Source: Leptospira venezuelensis (GTDB taxonomy: Bacteria > Spirochaetota > Leptospiria > Leptospirales > Leptospiraceae). From it: a DNA stretch of 64,000 nt. Where the stretch lies: NCBI RefSeq assembly GCF_002150035.1, contig NZ_NETS01000007.1, positions 124,001-188,000 of the forward strand, read 5' to 3'. Shown here piece after piece: positions 16,262 to 24,872 of this stretch; the first letter of the stretch is position 1, and every line of letters begins with the position of its first letter. The notes below the pieces were generated by a model. The model did not search any database. It saw only the letters and a list, made by a program, of their open reading frames with translations, and was not told the origin of the DNA. The translations under genes and the position numbers were made by a program.

Positions 16262-17618
16262 GGAAAGATTTGCCTGGATCAGTTTGGTTCTGATCCTATT
16301 TACAACACTCGTATTTCGTCCAGTCCATGCAAAAGCGGTTTCCGAAACTGCCGAAAAATATCTGCAATTATTCCATGAGGTTTTCGGACTCATGCAAAAT
16401 GGTTATGTAGAAACCATAGACGAAGAAAAAGTATTTTTAGGTGCGATCAAAGGAATGTTGGGGTCTCTAGGAGATCCTCATTCTTCTTTCTTGGAAGAGG
16501 AAGAATACAGACAAATGCGGGAAGAAACTCGTGGATCTTTCGGCGGAGTCGGTATGGAAGTGGCTTATACGGATGGAGCAATTGTGGTTGTTTCTCCAAT
16601 TGAAGACACGCCTGCAATGAAAGCAGGTATCTTACCTCAAGATAGGATTATAGAAATAGACGGAAAAAGTACAGCAAACTTGGGCTATGCAGAAGGGATC
16701 AAACTAATGCGTGGAAAGCCTGGAAGTTCCGTAAGTATTAAGGTTGAAAGGAAAAATATCAAAGAGCCTTTGCAATTCACCTTAGTGCGAGAAAACATCA
16801 AGATACGATATGTTCGTTCCTACTTCTTTGAAAAAGAAAAAGTGGGTTATCTCCGTTTGAACCAATTCATGGGAGAAAACACATTAGAAGAATTTAAAAA
16901 ACATCTAAAACTACTCGCGGATAAAAAATCAGAAGGCCTGATTGTGGATTTAAGAATGAATCCAGGCGGGTTACTGCCTTTGTCTGTAGCATTATCTGAT
17001 ATTTTTCTTCCGGAAGGATTAGATATAGTTTCCGTTAAAGGGAGAGGAGGAGAGCTTGCAGACGTTTCCAAGTCAACTGGTAGTGGGGATAAATATACCA
17101 CAATACCATTGGTTGTTCTGATCAACGAAGGTTCTGCTTCTGCTTCTGAAATTTTTGCCGGGGCTATACAGGATCATAAGCGAGGGAAAATTGTAGGGGT
17201 TACTTCTTTCGGAAAAGGTTCCGTTCAGATTGTTTATCCACTTTCTTTTGGAATGGCAGTTAAACTTACAGTCCAAAAGTATTATACTCCTTCTGGCAAA
17301 TCACTTCATGGAAAAGGTATACAGCCGGATGTGATTGTAAAAGGAATTGAACCTAACGAAGACGATCGTTTTTATCTTAGAAAGATGACCGAGAAAAAGT
17401 TACTCGATCAACTTGCTTCAAAATATCCTGAGTATAATGAGCAGAACTTTTTAAATTTCGAAAAAGCACTTAAAGAGCAAGGGATCAAACTTAGCTCTGA
17501 TGTTGCCAGAGCAGTGTATAAAAATAAAACTCAGGCGGAAAAAGACAGAACTATGACTGATTTGGAATTAGATCCTCAATTGAAAAAGGCAGTGGATCTA
17601 CTTTCTTCCAAATCTTAA
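16251..17618 (+). CDS. Carboxy-terminal processing peptidase (S41, CtpA/Prc type)
   Basis: The 455-residue protein has a signal/anchor segment (about 8-27), a PDZ domain (about 95-175, with GGVGMEV and AGILPQDRIIEIDG), and the S41 protease core with NEGSASASEIF (292-302) carrying the catalytic Ser and FGKGSVQ with Lys322 of the Ser-Lys dyad. Such enzymes act in the periplasm, trimming C-termini or degrading misfolded and cell-wall-related proteins. It overlaps the upstream lipoprotein gene by 11 bases and precedes tsaD by 2 bases, so the four genes up to pssA are probably one transcript. Confidence 0.93.
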   Translation: MKSKERFAWISLVLILFTTLVFRPVHAKAVSETAEKYLQLFHEVFGLMQNGYVETIDEEKVFLGAIKGMLGSLGDPHSSFLEEEEYRQMREETRGSFGGVGMEVAYTDGAIVVVSPIEDTPAMKAGILPQDRIIEIDGKSTANLGYAEGIKLMRGKPGSSVSIKVERKNIKEPLQFTLVRENIKIRYVRSYFFEKEKVGYLRLNQFMGENTLEEFKKHLKLLADKKSEGLIVDLRMNPGGLLPLSVALSDIFLPEGLDIVSVKGRGGELADVSKSTGSGDKYTTIPLVVLINEGSASASEIFAGAIQDHKRGKIVGVTSFGKGSVQIVYPLSFGMAVKLTVQKYYTPSGKSLHGKGIQPDVIVKGIEPNEDDRFYLRKMTEKKLLDQLASKYPEYNEQNFLNFEKALKEQGIKLSSDVARAVYKNKTQAEKDRTMTDLELDPQLKKAVDLLSSKS

Positions 17619-17620
17619 TT

Positions 17621-18637
17621 ATGATCGGTCTTGGAATAGAGACTAGCTGCGATGAAACCAGTCTAGCTATTGTGAAAGATGGGAAAGAATTACTTTCCCT
17701 GAAAATTTTCAGCCAAATAGATCTACATAAACCTTTTAGAGGGATTGTTCCGGAGATCGCTTCCCGCGCTCACTTAGAGAAAATCAATCCTCTTCTCTCT
17801 GAAGTTTTAGAAGAATCTAAACTTAAACTTTCCGATTTGAATTATGTGGCTGTGACCAGATCTCCAGGGCTTACTGGTTCGCTTATGATAGGCGCACAAT
17901 TAGCAAGATCCATTCATGCAGTGTATGGAACACCTATCGTTCCACTTTGTCATTTACAGGCCCATTTCGCAGTGTTACATTTAGAAGAAGTGGAGCCAGT
18001 CTTTCCGGTATTAGGTTTACTTCTTTCCGGTGGGAACTCTGCTATCTATAAAATCCCTCATTTTGGCAAAATGGAAGTGGTGGGAGATACAATGGATGAT
18101 GCTTTGGGAGAAGCATTTGATAAGGTGGCCGGTTTATTGTCTCTACCTTATCCAGGTGGACCTCCTATTGAAAAGGAAGCATCAAAGTATGTTCCTGAGC
18201 CTAAGGAAAAAGATCTTTTACCTCCACTTCTTAGGAATCTGGAGCAGGATCGTGTAGCTTTCTCTTTTTCAGGTTTAAAAACGGCGGTTTCTCATTTGAT
18301 CGCAAAACGACCGGATCTGTCCACTCAGGCTGTATGTTATCATTTCCAAAAGACTGCGTTTGAACTTGTGGAAAGAAATTTAAAACGCGCAGTCTCCATT
18401 ACTGGGATTAAAAGAATCGTAGCGGGTGGAGGGGTCTTAGCGAATTCTACACTTCGTAACAGATTATCTCAATTCGCGGAAAAAAATTCCCTGGAATTTT
18501 TTTCTCCCCAAAAAAAGATCTACTGCACGGATAACGGCGCGATGGTAGCTGCCCTCGGCTACTATCTATTTAAACAGGGATATTCTAAGAGTTTGGACTT
18601 TACAGTAAGTCCGGTAAGGCAGGAGACCTATATATGA
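17621..18637 (+). CDS. tsaD: tRNA N6-threonylcarbamoyladenosine synthase subunit TsaD
   Basis: The 338-residue protein begins with GIETSCDETSLA, and has the metal-binding pair His111/His115 in CHLQAHF, the GGNSAIY loop, and the C-terminal VAGGVLANSTLR and DNGAMVAALGYYLF motifs. TsaD transfers the threonylcarbamoyl group to A37 of tRNAs that read ANN codons, together with TsaB and TsaE, which are not in the window. It starts 2 bases after the protease gene and its stop overlaps pssA by 4 bases. Confidence 0.96.
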   Translation: MIGLGIETSCDETSLAIVKDGKELLSLKIFSQIDLHKPFRGIVPEIASRAHLEKINPLLSEVLEESKLKLSDLNYVAVTRSPGLTGSLMIGAQLARSIHAVYGTPIVPLCHLQAHFAVLHLEEVEPVFPVLGLLLSGGNSAIYKIPHFGKMEVVGDTMDDALGEAFDKVAGLLSLPYPGGPPIEKEASKYVPEPKEKDLLPPLLRNLEQDRVAFSFSGLKTAVSHLIAKRPDLSTQAVCYHFQKTAFELVERNLKRAVSITGIKRIVAGGGVLANSTLRNRLSQFAEKNSLEFFSPQKKIYCTDNGAMVAALGYYLFKQGYSKSLDFTVSPVRQETYI

Positions 18638-19392
18638 ATCGCAGGATACATTGGATTCCAAATATGATCACCCTCGGGAACTTGAGTATGGGATTTGTTT
18701 CCATTCTTATTGCTTCTGAGGCAACAGGTAACGGACCTCAATCCTATATACTCTCCGGATTTTTTATCTTACTCGCAGCAATCTGCGATGGGTTAGATGG
18801 AATGGTGGCAAGAGCTTTGGATGCAACTAGCGAACTAGGTGCTGATCTTGATAGTCTTGCAGATCTAACTGCATTCGGTATCGCACCTGGATTCCTTTTT
18901 TATAATATGGTTCTTGGAGAATACAAGATTGATGTTTTCGGAAAAGAAGACCTTTTCCCGATTGGAATGCTGATCGCTGCGATCTTTCCTGCTTGTGCCG
19001 CATATAGATTAGCAAGATTTAATGTTGCTCATGATCCTTCTTCCTTTACAGGTTTGCCATCTCCTATTGCGGGAATTACTATCGGTTTTCTTCCGATTTT
19101 TTTAGGAAAAGACCATACTCTTCCTCATTGGTTGGGAATACCTCTGTTTATCCTAATCGCTTTTTTAATGGTTTCTAATGTTCGTTATGGAAAGCCTCAG
19201 GTGGCAATCCGCTCCAAGCTTACTCCATTACGTGCTAGTTTGATGCTCGGTGCAGCTTTGATCGCTCTATTCTTTATTGGAATTGCTCGTTGGCCTTGGC
19301 TTGTTTACGGGCTGATTTGTTTGTATATCTTCTCCGGATTATTAACTTTCTTAATCCATATTATCCAGGAACTAAGAGTAAAACTAGACTAA
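18634..19392 (+). CDS. pssA: CDP-diacylglycerol-serine O-phosphatidyltransferase
   Basis: This 252-residue polytopic membrane protein carries the CDP-alcohol phosphotransferase signature in full: DG at 55-56, AR at 59-60, Gly69, Asp73 and Asp77. The start (RRIHWIPNMITLGNLSMGF) is typical of PssA rather than PgsA. It makes phosphatidylserine from CDP-diacylglycerol and serine in the inner membrane, the route to phosphatidylethanolamine. It ends the lipoprotein-protease-tsaD-pssA unit, and a clear terminator follows about 30 bases after its stop. Confidence 0.92.
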   Translation: MNRRIHWIPNMITLGNLSMGFVSILIASEATGNGPQSYILSGFFILLAAICDGLDGMVARALDATSELGADLDSLADLTAFGIAPGFLFYNMVLGEYKIDVFGKEDLFPIGMLIAAIFPACAAYRLARFNVAHDPSSFTGLPSPIAGITIGFLPIFLGKDHTLPHWLGIPLFILIAFLMVSNVRYGKPQVAIRSKLTPLRASLMLGAALIALFFIGIARWPWLVYGLICLYIFSGLLTFLIHIIQELRVKLD

Positions 19393-19421
19393 AAGTTTTC
19401 CTCTAAACTTTAGATTTTTAT

Positions 19422-19457
19422 AAAGAGAAGTAGTCGAAAGGCCGCTTCTCTTTTTTA
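19422..19457 (+). terminator. Rho-independent terminator after pssA
   Basis: AGAGAAG at 19424-19430 pairs with CTTCTCT at 19445-19451, followed by a run of T's. It sits between the convergent pssA and the leftward exported-protein gene; the A-rich left flank (AAAG) makes it weakly bidirectional. Confidence 0.75.
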
Positions 19458-19470
19458 TATCCGTCGCCTT

Positions 19471-20769
19471 TTAATCGAATAGAGGAATATACACCTGGAA
19501 TCGCATACTTACACCGTCACCACTACCTTCCTTCTCTCTTGTATGGCGTATATGAATTGAGAAGTAAGGATGAAATATCCGTAAAAAAGAATAAAAGGAT
19601 TTGTCCGTCACAACCAATCCAGTTTCCTCCGGAGTGATGGATTCCTCTGCGAATGCTGGATATAAATTTTTCTCTTCTGCATATATAAGGCTCGAGTAGA
19701 TTTTCCAATTTTTACCTATAGAAATTTGTAATCCTGCTTCGGTAAGTTTATCTCCGTTTTTTCTCCACTCTTGGCCTAGTTCCCATCTCCAAAACTTTCT
19801 CTGGTAAGATACATAGACCCCCTTCGCAAAAATCCAAGAAGTATGATCCGAAAAAGAATAGGCTCTGGCTTGAGCAAGGATCGCGAACCAAGGAAATTCC
19901 AAAATTTCCATCCTGCCTAAAATGGATTGAGCAGTGTAGATCTCTTTTCCTTCGGAAGAATATCGACTCGATTCGGCGAATTGTAATCTTCTATAAGGAC
20001 CTGGTTCCCAAACGAATCTGAATAATTCTGCTTTTTCTTCCGGATCGGTTCTTTCCGAGAGCTGGAAGAGTTGTCCCGATCTTCCTCTAAATCCAGAAGC
20101 GAATATCCTTTTGTCTTTTTCTTTATCCGACCAAGCAGCCGATACAATTCCTTGAGGATCGCCTTTAGTCCCGAATATTTCGGTCCTGAACCAATATGGT
20201 CTTTTCTCTGATTTTCTTTCCTCGGAAGAAGGGAATTCTAAAAGTATGAATCCTTCCTTTGTTTGGGGAGAGTATGCTAACTCTAAATAGTTTTTATATG
20301 GTTTGAAGAAGAAGCCTGGCCGCTTATTCGCGGAAGCCTCTGCATAATAAGTTCCTAATGTACTTTCTCCGAATTTTAATCCTAAAAATCCCGTTCTAAC
20401 GGTTGGTTGTTCTAAAAACCAGAAGGAGGAAAAATCGAATTTCTCTCTTAAAAAGAAAAAATGATTTAAGGGTCTGAATCGATTCCCATAAGAAAGATAA
20501 ACATGTTTATTTTCGAATAGATAAGAGCCTAAGGTTGTTTCTCCTCTTTTTTCCAAGAATACTTTGTGTTTAGAACATTCTTCATCAGGAAGGATCAAAA
20601 TAAAATTTCTGAAACAAACTTCTCCCCTGAACCAAACCGTCTCTTGTCTTTTGGTATTATACCTGGAATCATATCCTGAAAAGGAAACTCCTATAGAAAA
20701 AGGAGCGGGTAGGTTTTCCGCTGCTAGAATATTCGAAAAAAAGAATAATACGAAAAGGGATTTTTTCAT
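19471..20769 (-). CDS. Exported protein, probable beta-rich outer-membrane or periplasmic protein
   Basis: The 432-residue protein has a signal peptide (KKSLFVLFFFSNILAAENL, cleavage probably after residue 17). The rest is rich in aromatic residues and alternating hydrophobic/polar strands of about ten residues (for example GVYVSYQRKFWRWELGQEWR and ISIGKNWKIYSSLIYAEE), ending ISIHIRHTRE...VSMRFQVYIPLFD. This pattern and the final aromatic residue near the C-terminus suggest a beta-barrel outer membrane protein. It directly abuts the upstream gene (stop/start contact at 20769/20770), which encodes a similar protein with a DNA-binding-like tail. No family recognised. Confidence 0.6.
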   Translation of the reverse strand: MKKSLFVLFFFSNILAAENLPAPFSIGVSFSGYDSRYNTKRQETVWFRGEVCFRNFILILPDEECSKHKVFLEKRGETTLGSYLFENKHVYLSYGNRFRPLNHFFFLREKFDFSSFWFLEQPTVRTGFLGLKFGESTLGTYYAEASANKRPGFFFKPYKNYLELAYSPQTKEGFILLEFPSSEERKSEKRPYWFRTEIFGTKGDPQGIVSAAWSDKEKDKRIFASGFRGRSGQLFQLSERTDPEEKAELFRFVWEPGPYRRLQFAESSRYSSEGKEIYTAQSILGRMEILEFPWFAILAQARAYSFSDHTSWIFAKGVYVSYQRKFWRWELGQEWRKNGDKLTEAGLQISIGKNWKIYSSLIYAEEKNLYPAFAEESITPEETGLVVTDKSFYSFLRIFHPYFSIHIRHTREKEGSGDGVSMRFQVYIPLFD

Positions 20770-21636
20770 TTAGAAACCCCTTTTGGTTCGGATCAGTTTG
20801 TTAATTTTTCTTCTTTTGAGTTCGGGAATTGAATCCAGATATGTTTCGAATTTTTCGGCGGGGCCTTTGGAATAGGAAGAAATAGAAATGGATTCTTGTA
20901 AGGAAAATCCAAGTCTTAGTAACTCTTCTGCTTCTAAGGAAGGATAAATATTCGTTCTTTCAGCCTGGGCTTGCGGTGGAGCTGTAAGTTTGGGATCTTC
21001 TTCTTTTTTATAAAATGGAGAAAATCCGAATCCTATAAATCCGATTGGATCTTTCTCTGATTCGAAACCTTCTACCTGACCTAAAAATCCCTCCCAGTTC
21101 CCATAAACTACAATTGAGATTCTATCTTCAGGATCGAATGAGCGACTTCGGATCCTTTCGTAACCTAGGCTTATCCTGAATTCCGAGTTTTGGGAGGAGC
21201 CAAGTAGTACACCTACAGAATTTTCTTCCTGGTTCTTTCTTCCAAAAAGATCCCAACTGAGTTTAGAATTATAGATACCTAAAGAAGTAAAATAAGAAGA
21301 AGGTTCCGAACCTTCTGCTCCGAATTTAAACCTAAAACCGAAGTCGCGATACAGTTCTGCTTGGTAACCTAAGGAAACTGTTTCGAAAAATTTCCCTTCT
21401 TTGTTTCGGCTACTTCTAACATAAGAGAGTCTATATTCCTCTTTTGAGCCGAATGAGAATGGGAGCTGTAGAGAAATTCCTGACAGCGGAACTTCTTCTT
21501 TTTCATATATTCCAAAAAGGGATATTTCCCCGCCTTTCCACCAAGGACGAAACCAAACCTCCGCGGGTATATTTCGATCGAATCCGAATATAAAAGCGCT
21601 GGGAAGAAGAAGGATGGCTAAATGTAGGAACCTCAT
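20770..21636 (-). CDS. Exported beta-rich protein with C-terminal helix-hairpin-helix (ComEA-like) segment
   Basis: A 288-residue protein with a signal peptide (FLHLAILLLPSAFIFGF), then about 200 residues of alternating beta-strand sequence (GKFFETVSLGYQAELYRDFGFRF and similar). The C-terminal ~55 residues change character: PSLEAEELLRLGFSLQES then SYSKGPAEKFETYLDSIPEL and RRKINKLIRTKRG. The spacing matches the tandem helix-hairpin-helix of ComEA-like DNA-binding proteins (AS-EEL--LPGI ... Y---GPF-s-eeL--i-gi---k). It forms a unit with the following barrel-like gene. If correct it would be an envelope protein with a periplasmic DNA-binding-like tail; the assignment is by pattern only. Confidence 0.5.
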   Translation of the reverse strand: MRFLHLAILLLPSAFIFGFDRNIPAEVWFRPWWKGGEISLFGIYEKEEVPLSGISLQLPFSFGSKEEYRLSYVRSSRNKEGKFFETVSLGYQAELYRDFGFRFKFGAEGSEPSSYFTSLGIYNSKLSWDLFGRKNQEENSVGVLLGSSQNSEFRISLGYERIRSRSFDPEDRISIVVYGNWEGFLGQVEGFESEKDPIGFIGFGFSPFYKKEEDPKLTAPPQAQAERTNIYPSLEAEELLRLGFSLQESISISSYSKGPAEKFETYLDSIPELKRRKINKLIRTKRGF

Positions 21637-21818
21637 TCCCGAGACGGGTCAAACTCAATGGGAGGCGATTGCGGTTTTTACGGAATTAGGTGATTTTTTC
21701 CAGATTGTTAACCCTACTGAACTCAGGATTTGTCCGGGCTGCGAATAGAATGGATCTTGTGAATGAGAAGGTGCCGGGCAGATATTCGGAAATTTCTCTA
21801 AAAAATCACAGTAAACGC

Positions 21819-21847
21819 TTGACGGTAACTATAAATGCGTATAGTAT
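21819..21847 (+). promoter_or_regulatory. Sigma-70-type promoter for the small ORF/RadC-like unit
   Basis: TTGACG at 21819-21824 is separated by 17 bases from TAGTAT at 21842-21847, a near-consensus arrangement about 75 bases upstream of ATG 21924. A six-base inverted repeat (TCGTCT-AAAT-AGACGA, 21895-21910) lies in the leader just before the ribosome-binding site. Confidence 0.6.
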
Positions 21848-21923
21848 ATTAATAACCGTTTAGTAGATTATTGGTGTGAAAATTTCAATTTATGTCGTCT
21901 AAATAGACGAGGGAAAGAAAGTT

Positions 21924-22148
21924 ATGATGATTCGATCTCTACAAGATTCAGGTGCTTACGAAAGAAGCCGTAAAGGTCTCGCTGGAGCGGGATTCGATTG
22001 GAGGGAAAAAGTTCGTTCTTCTGAACCGAACTCTAAGACCTTCGCGGACTATTTGGAAGAATCTTTCCAAGGGGACTTGGTCCAGGATGGAAATTGGTTC
22101 TCTGAAACACTTTCCGAGCTGAGTAAGAAGAACCTGAGAAAAATCTAA
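21924..22148 (+). CDS. Small conserved-looking protein of unknown function
   Basis: A 74-residue soluble, charged protein starting at ATG 21924 or the adjacent ATG 21927, with a purine-rich GAGGGAAAGAAAG just before. It contains no signal, membrane segment or recognisable motif; the N-terminal half is Gly/Arg-rich and the C-terminal half is predicted helical (FSETLSELSKKNLRK). The stop is 2 bases before the start of the RadC-like gene, so the two are co-translated behind a good promoter. The tight coupling, good ribosome-binding site and clean codon use argue for a real gene. Confidence 0.6.
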   Translation: MMIRSLQDSGAYERSRKGLAGAGFDWREKVRSSEPNSKTFADYLEESFQGDLVQDGNWFSETLSELSKKNLRKI

Positions 22149-22150
22149 AC

Positions 22151-22822
22151 TTGGCTGAGCGCTGGGGCTCAGGCTTAGATCCTAGATCTCGTATCCTTCA
22201 TGATGCGGATGATCTAGAAGATTGGGAGCTGATTGCCGTTCTTTTAGGCAAAGGGAGCAGGGGCCTTCCTGTCGAAGATCTCAGCCGAGATATTCTAAAA
22301 ATGTCCCGAGGATTGGGGGGACTTCTCTCATCCAATATTCCTAGAAATTTTCATATCAACGGTTTGGGTAAGGCAAAACTCACTTCCTTACTAGCCGCTT
22401 TAGAACTTGCTAAAAGACTCAAATACGAATCGATCCGAATGTCGGGTTATAATCCGAAAACTCTTTCCTCTTATTTGCAGGGTTTATTCACCCCTTTAAA
22501 AAGAGAATGTTTTGTTTTAGCTACTATTTCTCCGGCGGGAGATCTTTTAAGAGCGGAGATTGTCTCCAAGGGTAGTTTGGAAGAAGTGGGAGTTCTCCCA
22601 AGAGACCTGGTCCGGATCGTGCTCAATGACGAGGCATCCCAGGCGATACTGGCCCATAATCATCCCGGCATGATCTGTTATCCAAGCCAAGAAGACTGGG
22701 AAGTTTATTTCAACTTAAAGAACTTACTTGCTAATTTGGATGTGGAGCTCTTAGACCATTGGATTTTTGGAATTGACGGGATCTTTTCTTGTAAACAATC
22801 TACTCGACTAGAAGAGAACTGA
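22151..22822 (+). CDS. RadC-like JAB/JAMM domain protein
   Basis: The 223-residue protein starts at a TTG (22151), two bases after the small ORF. It has the N-terminal helix-hairpin-helix of RadC (NGLGKAKLTSLLAALELAKR, about 73-92) and a C-terminal JAMM zinc-metalloprotease-like domain with the Glu in KGSLEEVGVLPRD and the motif HNHP...S..D (AHNHPGMICYPSQED), so the zinc ligands are retained. RadC proteins have no settled function despite the historic DNA-repair name. The N-terminus DPRSRILHDADDLEDWELIAVLLGKG matches the usual family start, supporting the TTG. Confidence 0.85.
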   Translation: MAERWGSGLDPRSRILHDADDLEDWELIAVLLGKGSRGLPVEDLSRDILKMSRGLGGLLSSNIPRNFHINGLGKAKLTSLLAALELAKRLKYESIRMSGYNPKTLSSYLQGLFTPLKRECFVLATISPAGDLLRAEIVSKGSLEEVGVLPRDLVRIVLNDEASQAILAHNHPGMICYPSQEDWEVYFNLKNLLANLDVELLDHWIFGIDGIFSCKQSTRLEEN

Positions 22823-22860
22823 TCTATTTCTCCTCTTAAATTCCAATCCTAGGTTTTAGA

Positions 22861-23631
22861 GTGACCTCTTTCGTTTTTTTGCGTAATCTCAGAATTTTAT
22901 CGGTGCTTGTCAGAAGGGATTATGCATTGCAGTACGCTGGCTCCGCGTTGGGTCTGGCCTGGATGTTCCTACAAAACGTAAGTTTGATCTTAATTTATAC
23001 GATCGTATTTTATTTCATTGGGCTCAGACCCCAAGGTGAAAACTCAATAGAATATTTTTCTAATGTACTTAGTGGACTTTTGTTCTGGATCCCTCTACAA
23101 GAATATCTGATTAGGGGCACAGGAATTCTCACTGATAACAGACAATTAATCAAAAGATCTCCTCTTGGTCCCGAAATTTTTCTTTGGATCCCTTTCGTGC
23201 AGTTTTTACTGCATTGGATTGTGACTTCTATTCCTATATTTATCTTTTTGGCTTGGGCAGGAAAGCTTGGGATTTGGAGTTTACCTCTTTCTTTTATTTC
23301 CATGTTTTGTACCGGATTATTTCTGGCCTGCCTCCAAAGTTATTTGGCTCGTGTGAATATTATTCTTAGGGATATTTCTCCTTTGGTTAGATTATTGACC
23401 CAGTTTTTGTTTTGGGGTTTGCCGATCCTTTACGAATCAAAAGGTATTTTAGGAAAATTGAATGTGTTTAATCCGTTCTTTTTTCCTTTAGAAGTTTTCA
23501 GATCTGCCTTGCTGGTAGGTTATTTACCTCAGGCTGGGTTTTTGGACTTTCTTCCTTTTCTTGGACTTTTTCTGGGGATCTTTCTATTAAGTCGTACTAA
23601 ATTAAATCAGATAGTGTTGGATCACCTTTGA
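22861..23631 (+). CDS. wzm: ABC-2 type polysaccharide export permease (Wzm/TagG-like)
   Basis: A 256-residue protein with six predicted membrane segments starting at GTG 22861. The N-terminal RRDYALQYAGSALGLAWMFLQ and the internal TGLFLACLQSYLARVNIILRDISPLVRLLTQFLFWGLPILY are characteristic of O-antigen/teichoic-acid export permeases. It moves a lipid-linked polysaccharide from the cytoplasmic to the periplasmic face of the inner membrane. Its stop overlaps the TTG start of the ATPase gene (TTGA), so both halves of the transporter are translated together. UDP-glucose dehydrogenase follows, linking the region to envelope polysaccharide. Confidence 0.88.
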   Translation: MTSFVFLRNLRILSVLVRRDYALQYAGSALGLAWMFLQNVSLILIYTIVFYFIGLRPQGENSIEYFSNVLSGLLFWIPLQEYLIRGTGILTDNRQLIKRSPLGPEIFLWIPFVQFLLHWIVTSIPIFIFLAWAGKLGIWSLPLSFISMFCTGLFLACLQSYLARVNIILRDISPLVRLLTQFLFWGLPILYESKGILGKLNVFNPFFFPLEVFRSALLVGYLPQAGFLDFLPFLGLFLGIFLLSRTKLNQIVLDHL

Positions 23632-24830
23632 TCAGGATAGAGAATATTTCTAAAACCTACCAGGGTTATAGTAAACCTTGGAACCGACTCTTGAGCGCGA
23701 TCACCTTCGGTTATTTTGGCTTGGATGTAAAATACAAGGCACTAGATGGGATCTCTTTTTCGGCAGAAAAGGGAGAAGTAATCGGAATCATCGGTCGCAA
23801 CGGAGCTGGAAAATCCACCTTACTTAAATTGCTTACTGGAGTTTCTAAAGAAGATTCCGGAAAATTAGAGAAGAAGGGAACTGTTCGTTCTATCTTAGAA
23901 TTGGGCGTTGGTTTTAATCCGGAACTTTCTGGGGAAGAAAACTTATACTATAACGGTTTGGTCTGGGGATTAGACCCAGAAGAGCTGATTAAATCTTCTG
24001 AGGAAATTTTTAAGTTTTCCGGTTTGTCTGAATTTCGTAAAAGCCCTCTAAAGAATTATTCTTCCGGAATGACTATGAGATTGGGATTTGCTCTAGCTAC
24101 TGCAAAACGTCCTGATATCTTGATCGTGGATGAGGCTTTGGCTGTGGGCGATGCAAGCTTTCAACAGAAAAGTTTAAACAGGTTCCGTAAGTTCTCGGAA
24201 GAAGGGACTCTTACTTTAATCGTTAGTCATGATCTAGAACTTTTAAAATCTGTATGTACTCGACTTCTTGTTTTAGAAAAAGGTAAATTGGTATTCGATG
24301 GAGATCCGATAGACGGTTTCAGAGAATACATGCAGATCATTGCATCATCGTCCTTGGATGGAAATACTAAGATCCAAGATAGGGATTCTTTAGTGGAATC
24401 TTTGGATGTAGAGATCCAATACGCGGGAAAGTCAAATCCTTCTATCCTGCCAGTAGGTGCAGAAGTTTTGTTAAGGGTAAGTGCATCGTTTCGCTCTCCT
24501 CTAGATGATCTAACCGTTGGATTCCATATTGATGATCATAGAGGGATTCGAGTTTTCGGAACGAATACATTCCACATAGGCGGTCGCCAAAAGAATCTGA
24601 AACCCAAGCAGACTGTTCAGGTTGATTTTCGTTTTCCATTAAATCTTTCTCCCGGTAAATATTCTTTAGGGATCGCATTACATTCAGGTGAAAGTCATGC
24701 AGAAGGTTCCTATCTTTGGAAGGATGGAGTTTTGCAATTCGAGCTGGAAAGATTGGATATTCCCAAATTTGAAGGCGCCGCTTGGATCCCGGTCCAGGTA
24801 GAGGCGAAAAAAGGGGATTTTTCGGGATAA
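23628..24830 (+). CDS. wzt: Polysaccharide ABC exporter ATPase with substrate-binding C-terminal domain (Wzt-like)
   Basis: Residues 1-240 form the ATPase: Walker A GRNGAGKST (56-64), signature YSSGM, Walker B ILIVDEALAVGD and a switch SHD. The first ~45 residues contain the family's W-rich insert before the Walker A. Residues about 255-390 form a beta-sandwich Wzt_C-type domain (LRVSASFRSPLDDLTVGFHI ... GKYSLGIALHSG), which in other systems reads the capped non-reducing end of the glycan and so sets substrate specificity. The start is a TTG overlapping the permease stop. This predicts export of an end-capped O-polysaccharide-like glycan. Confidence 0.9.
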   Translation: MIRIENISKTYQGYSKPWNRLLSAITFGYFGLDVKYKALDGISFSAEKGEVIGIIGRNGAGKSTLLKLLTGVSKEDSGKLEKKGTVRSILELGVGFNPELSGEENLYYNGLVWGLDPEELIKSSEEIFKFSGLSEFRKSPLKNYSSGMTMRLGFALATAKRPDILIVDEALAVGDASFQQKSLNRFRKFSEEGTLTLIVSHDLELLKSVCTRLLVLEKGKLVFDGDPIDGFREYMQIIASSSLDGNTKIQDRDSLVESLDVEIQYAGKSNPSILPVGAEVLLRVSASFRSPLDDLTVGFHIDDHRGIRVFGTNTFHIGGRQKNLKPKQTVQVDFRFPLNLSPGKYSLGIALHSGESHAEGSYLWKDGVLQFELERLDIPKFEGAAWIPVQVEAKKGDFSG

Positions 24831-24872
24831 ATTCCTTCCCAGCCTTCTCTTTGAAAGGATTCTGGTTTTCGT

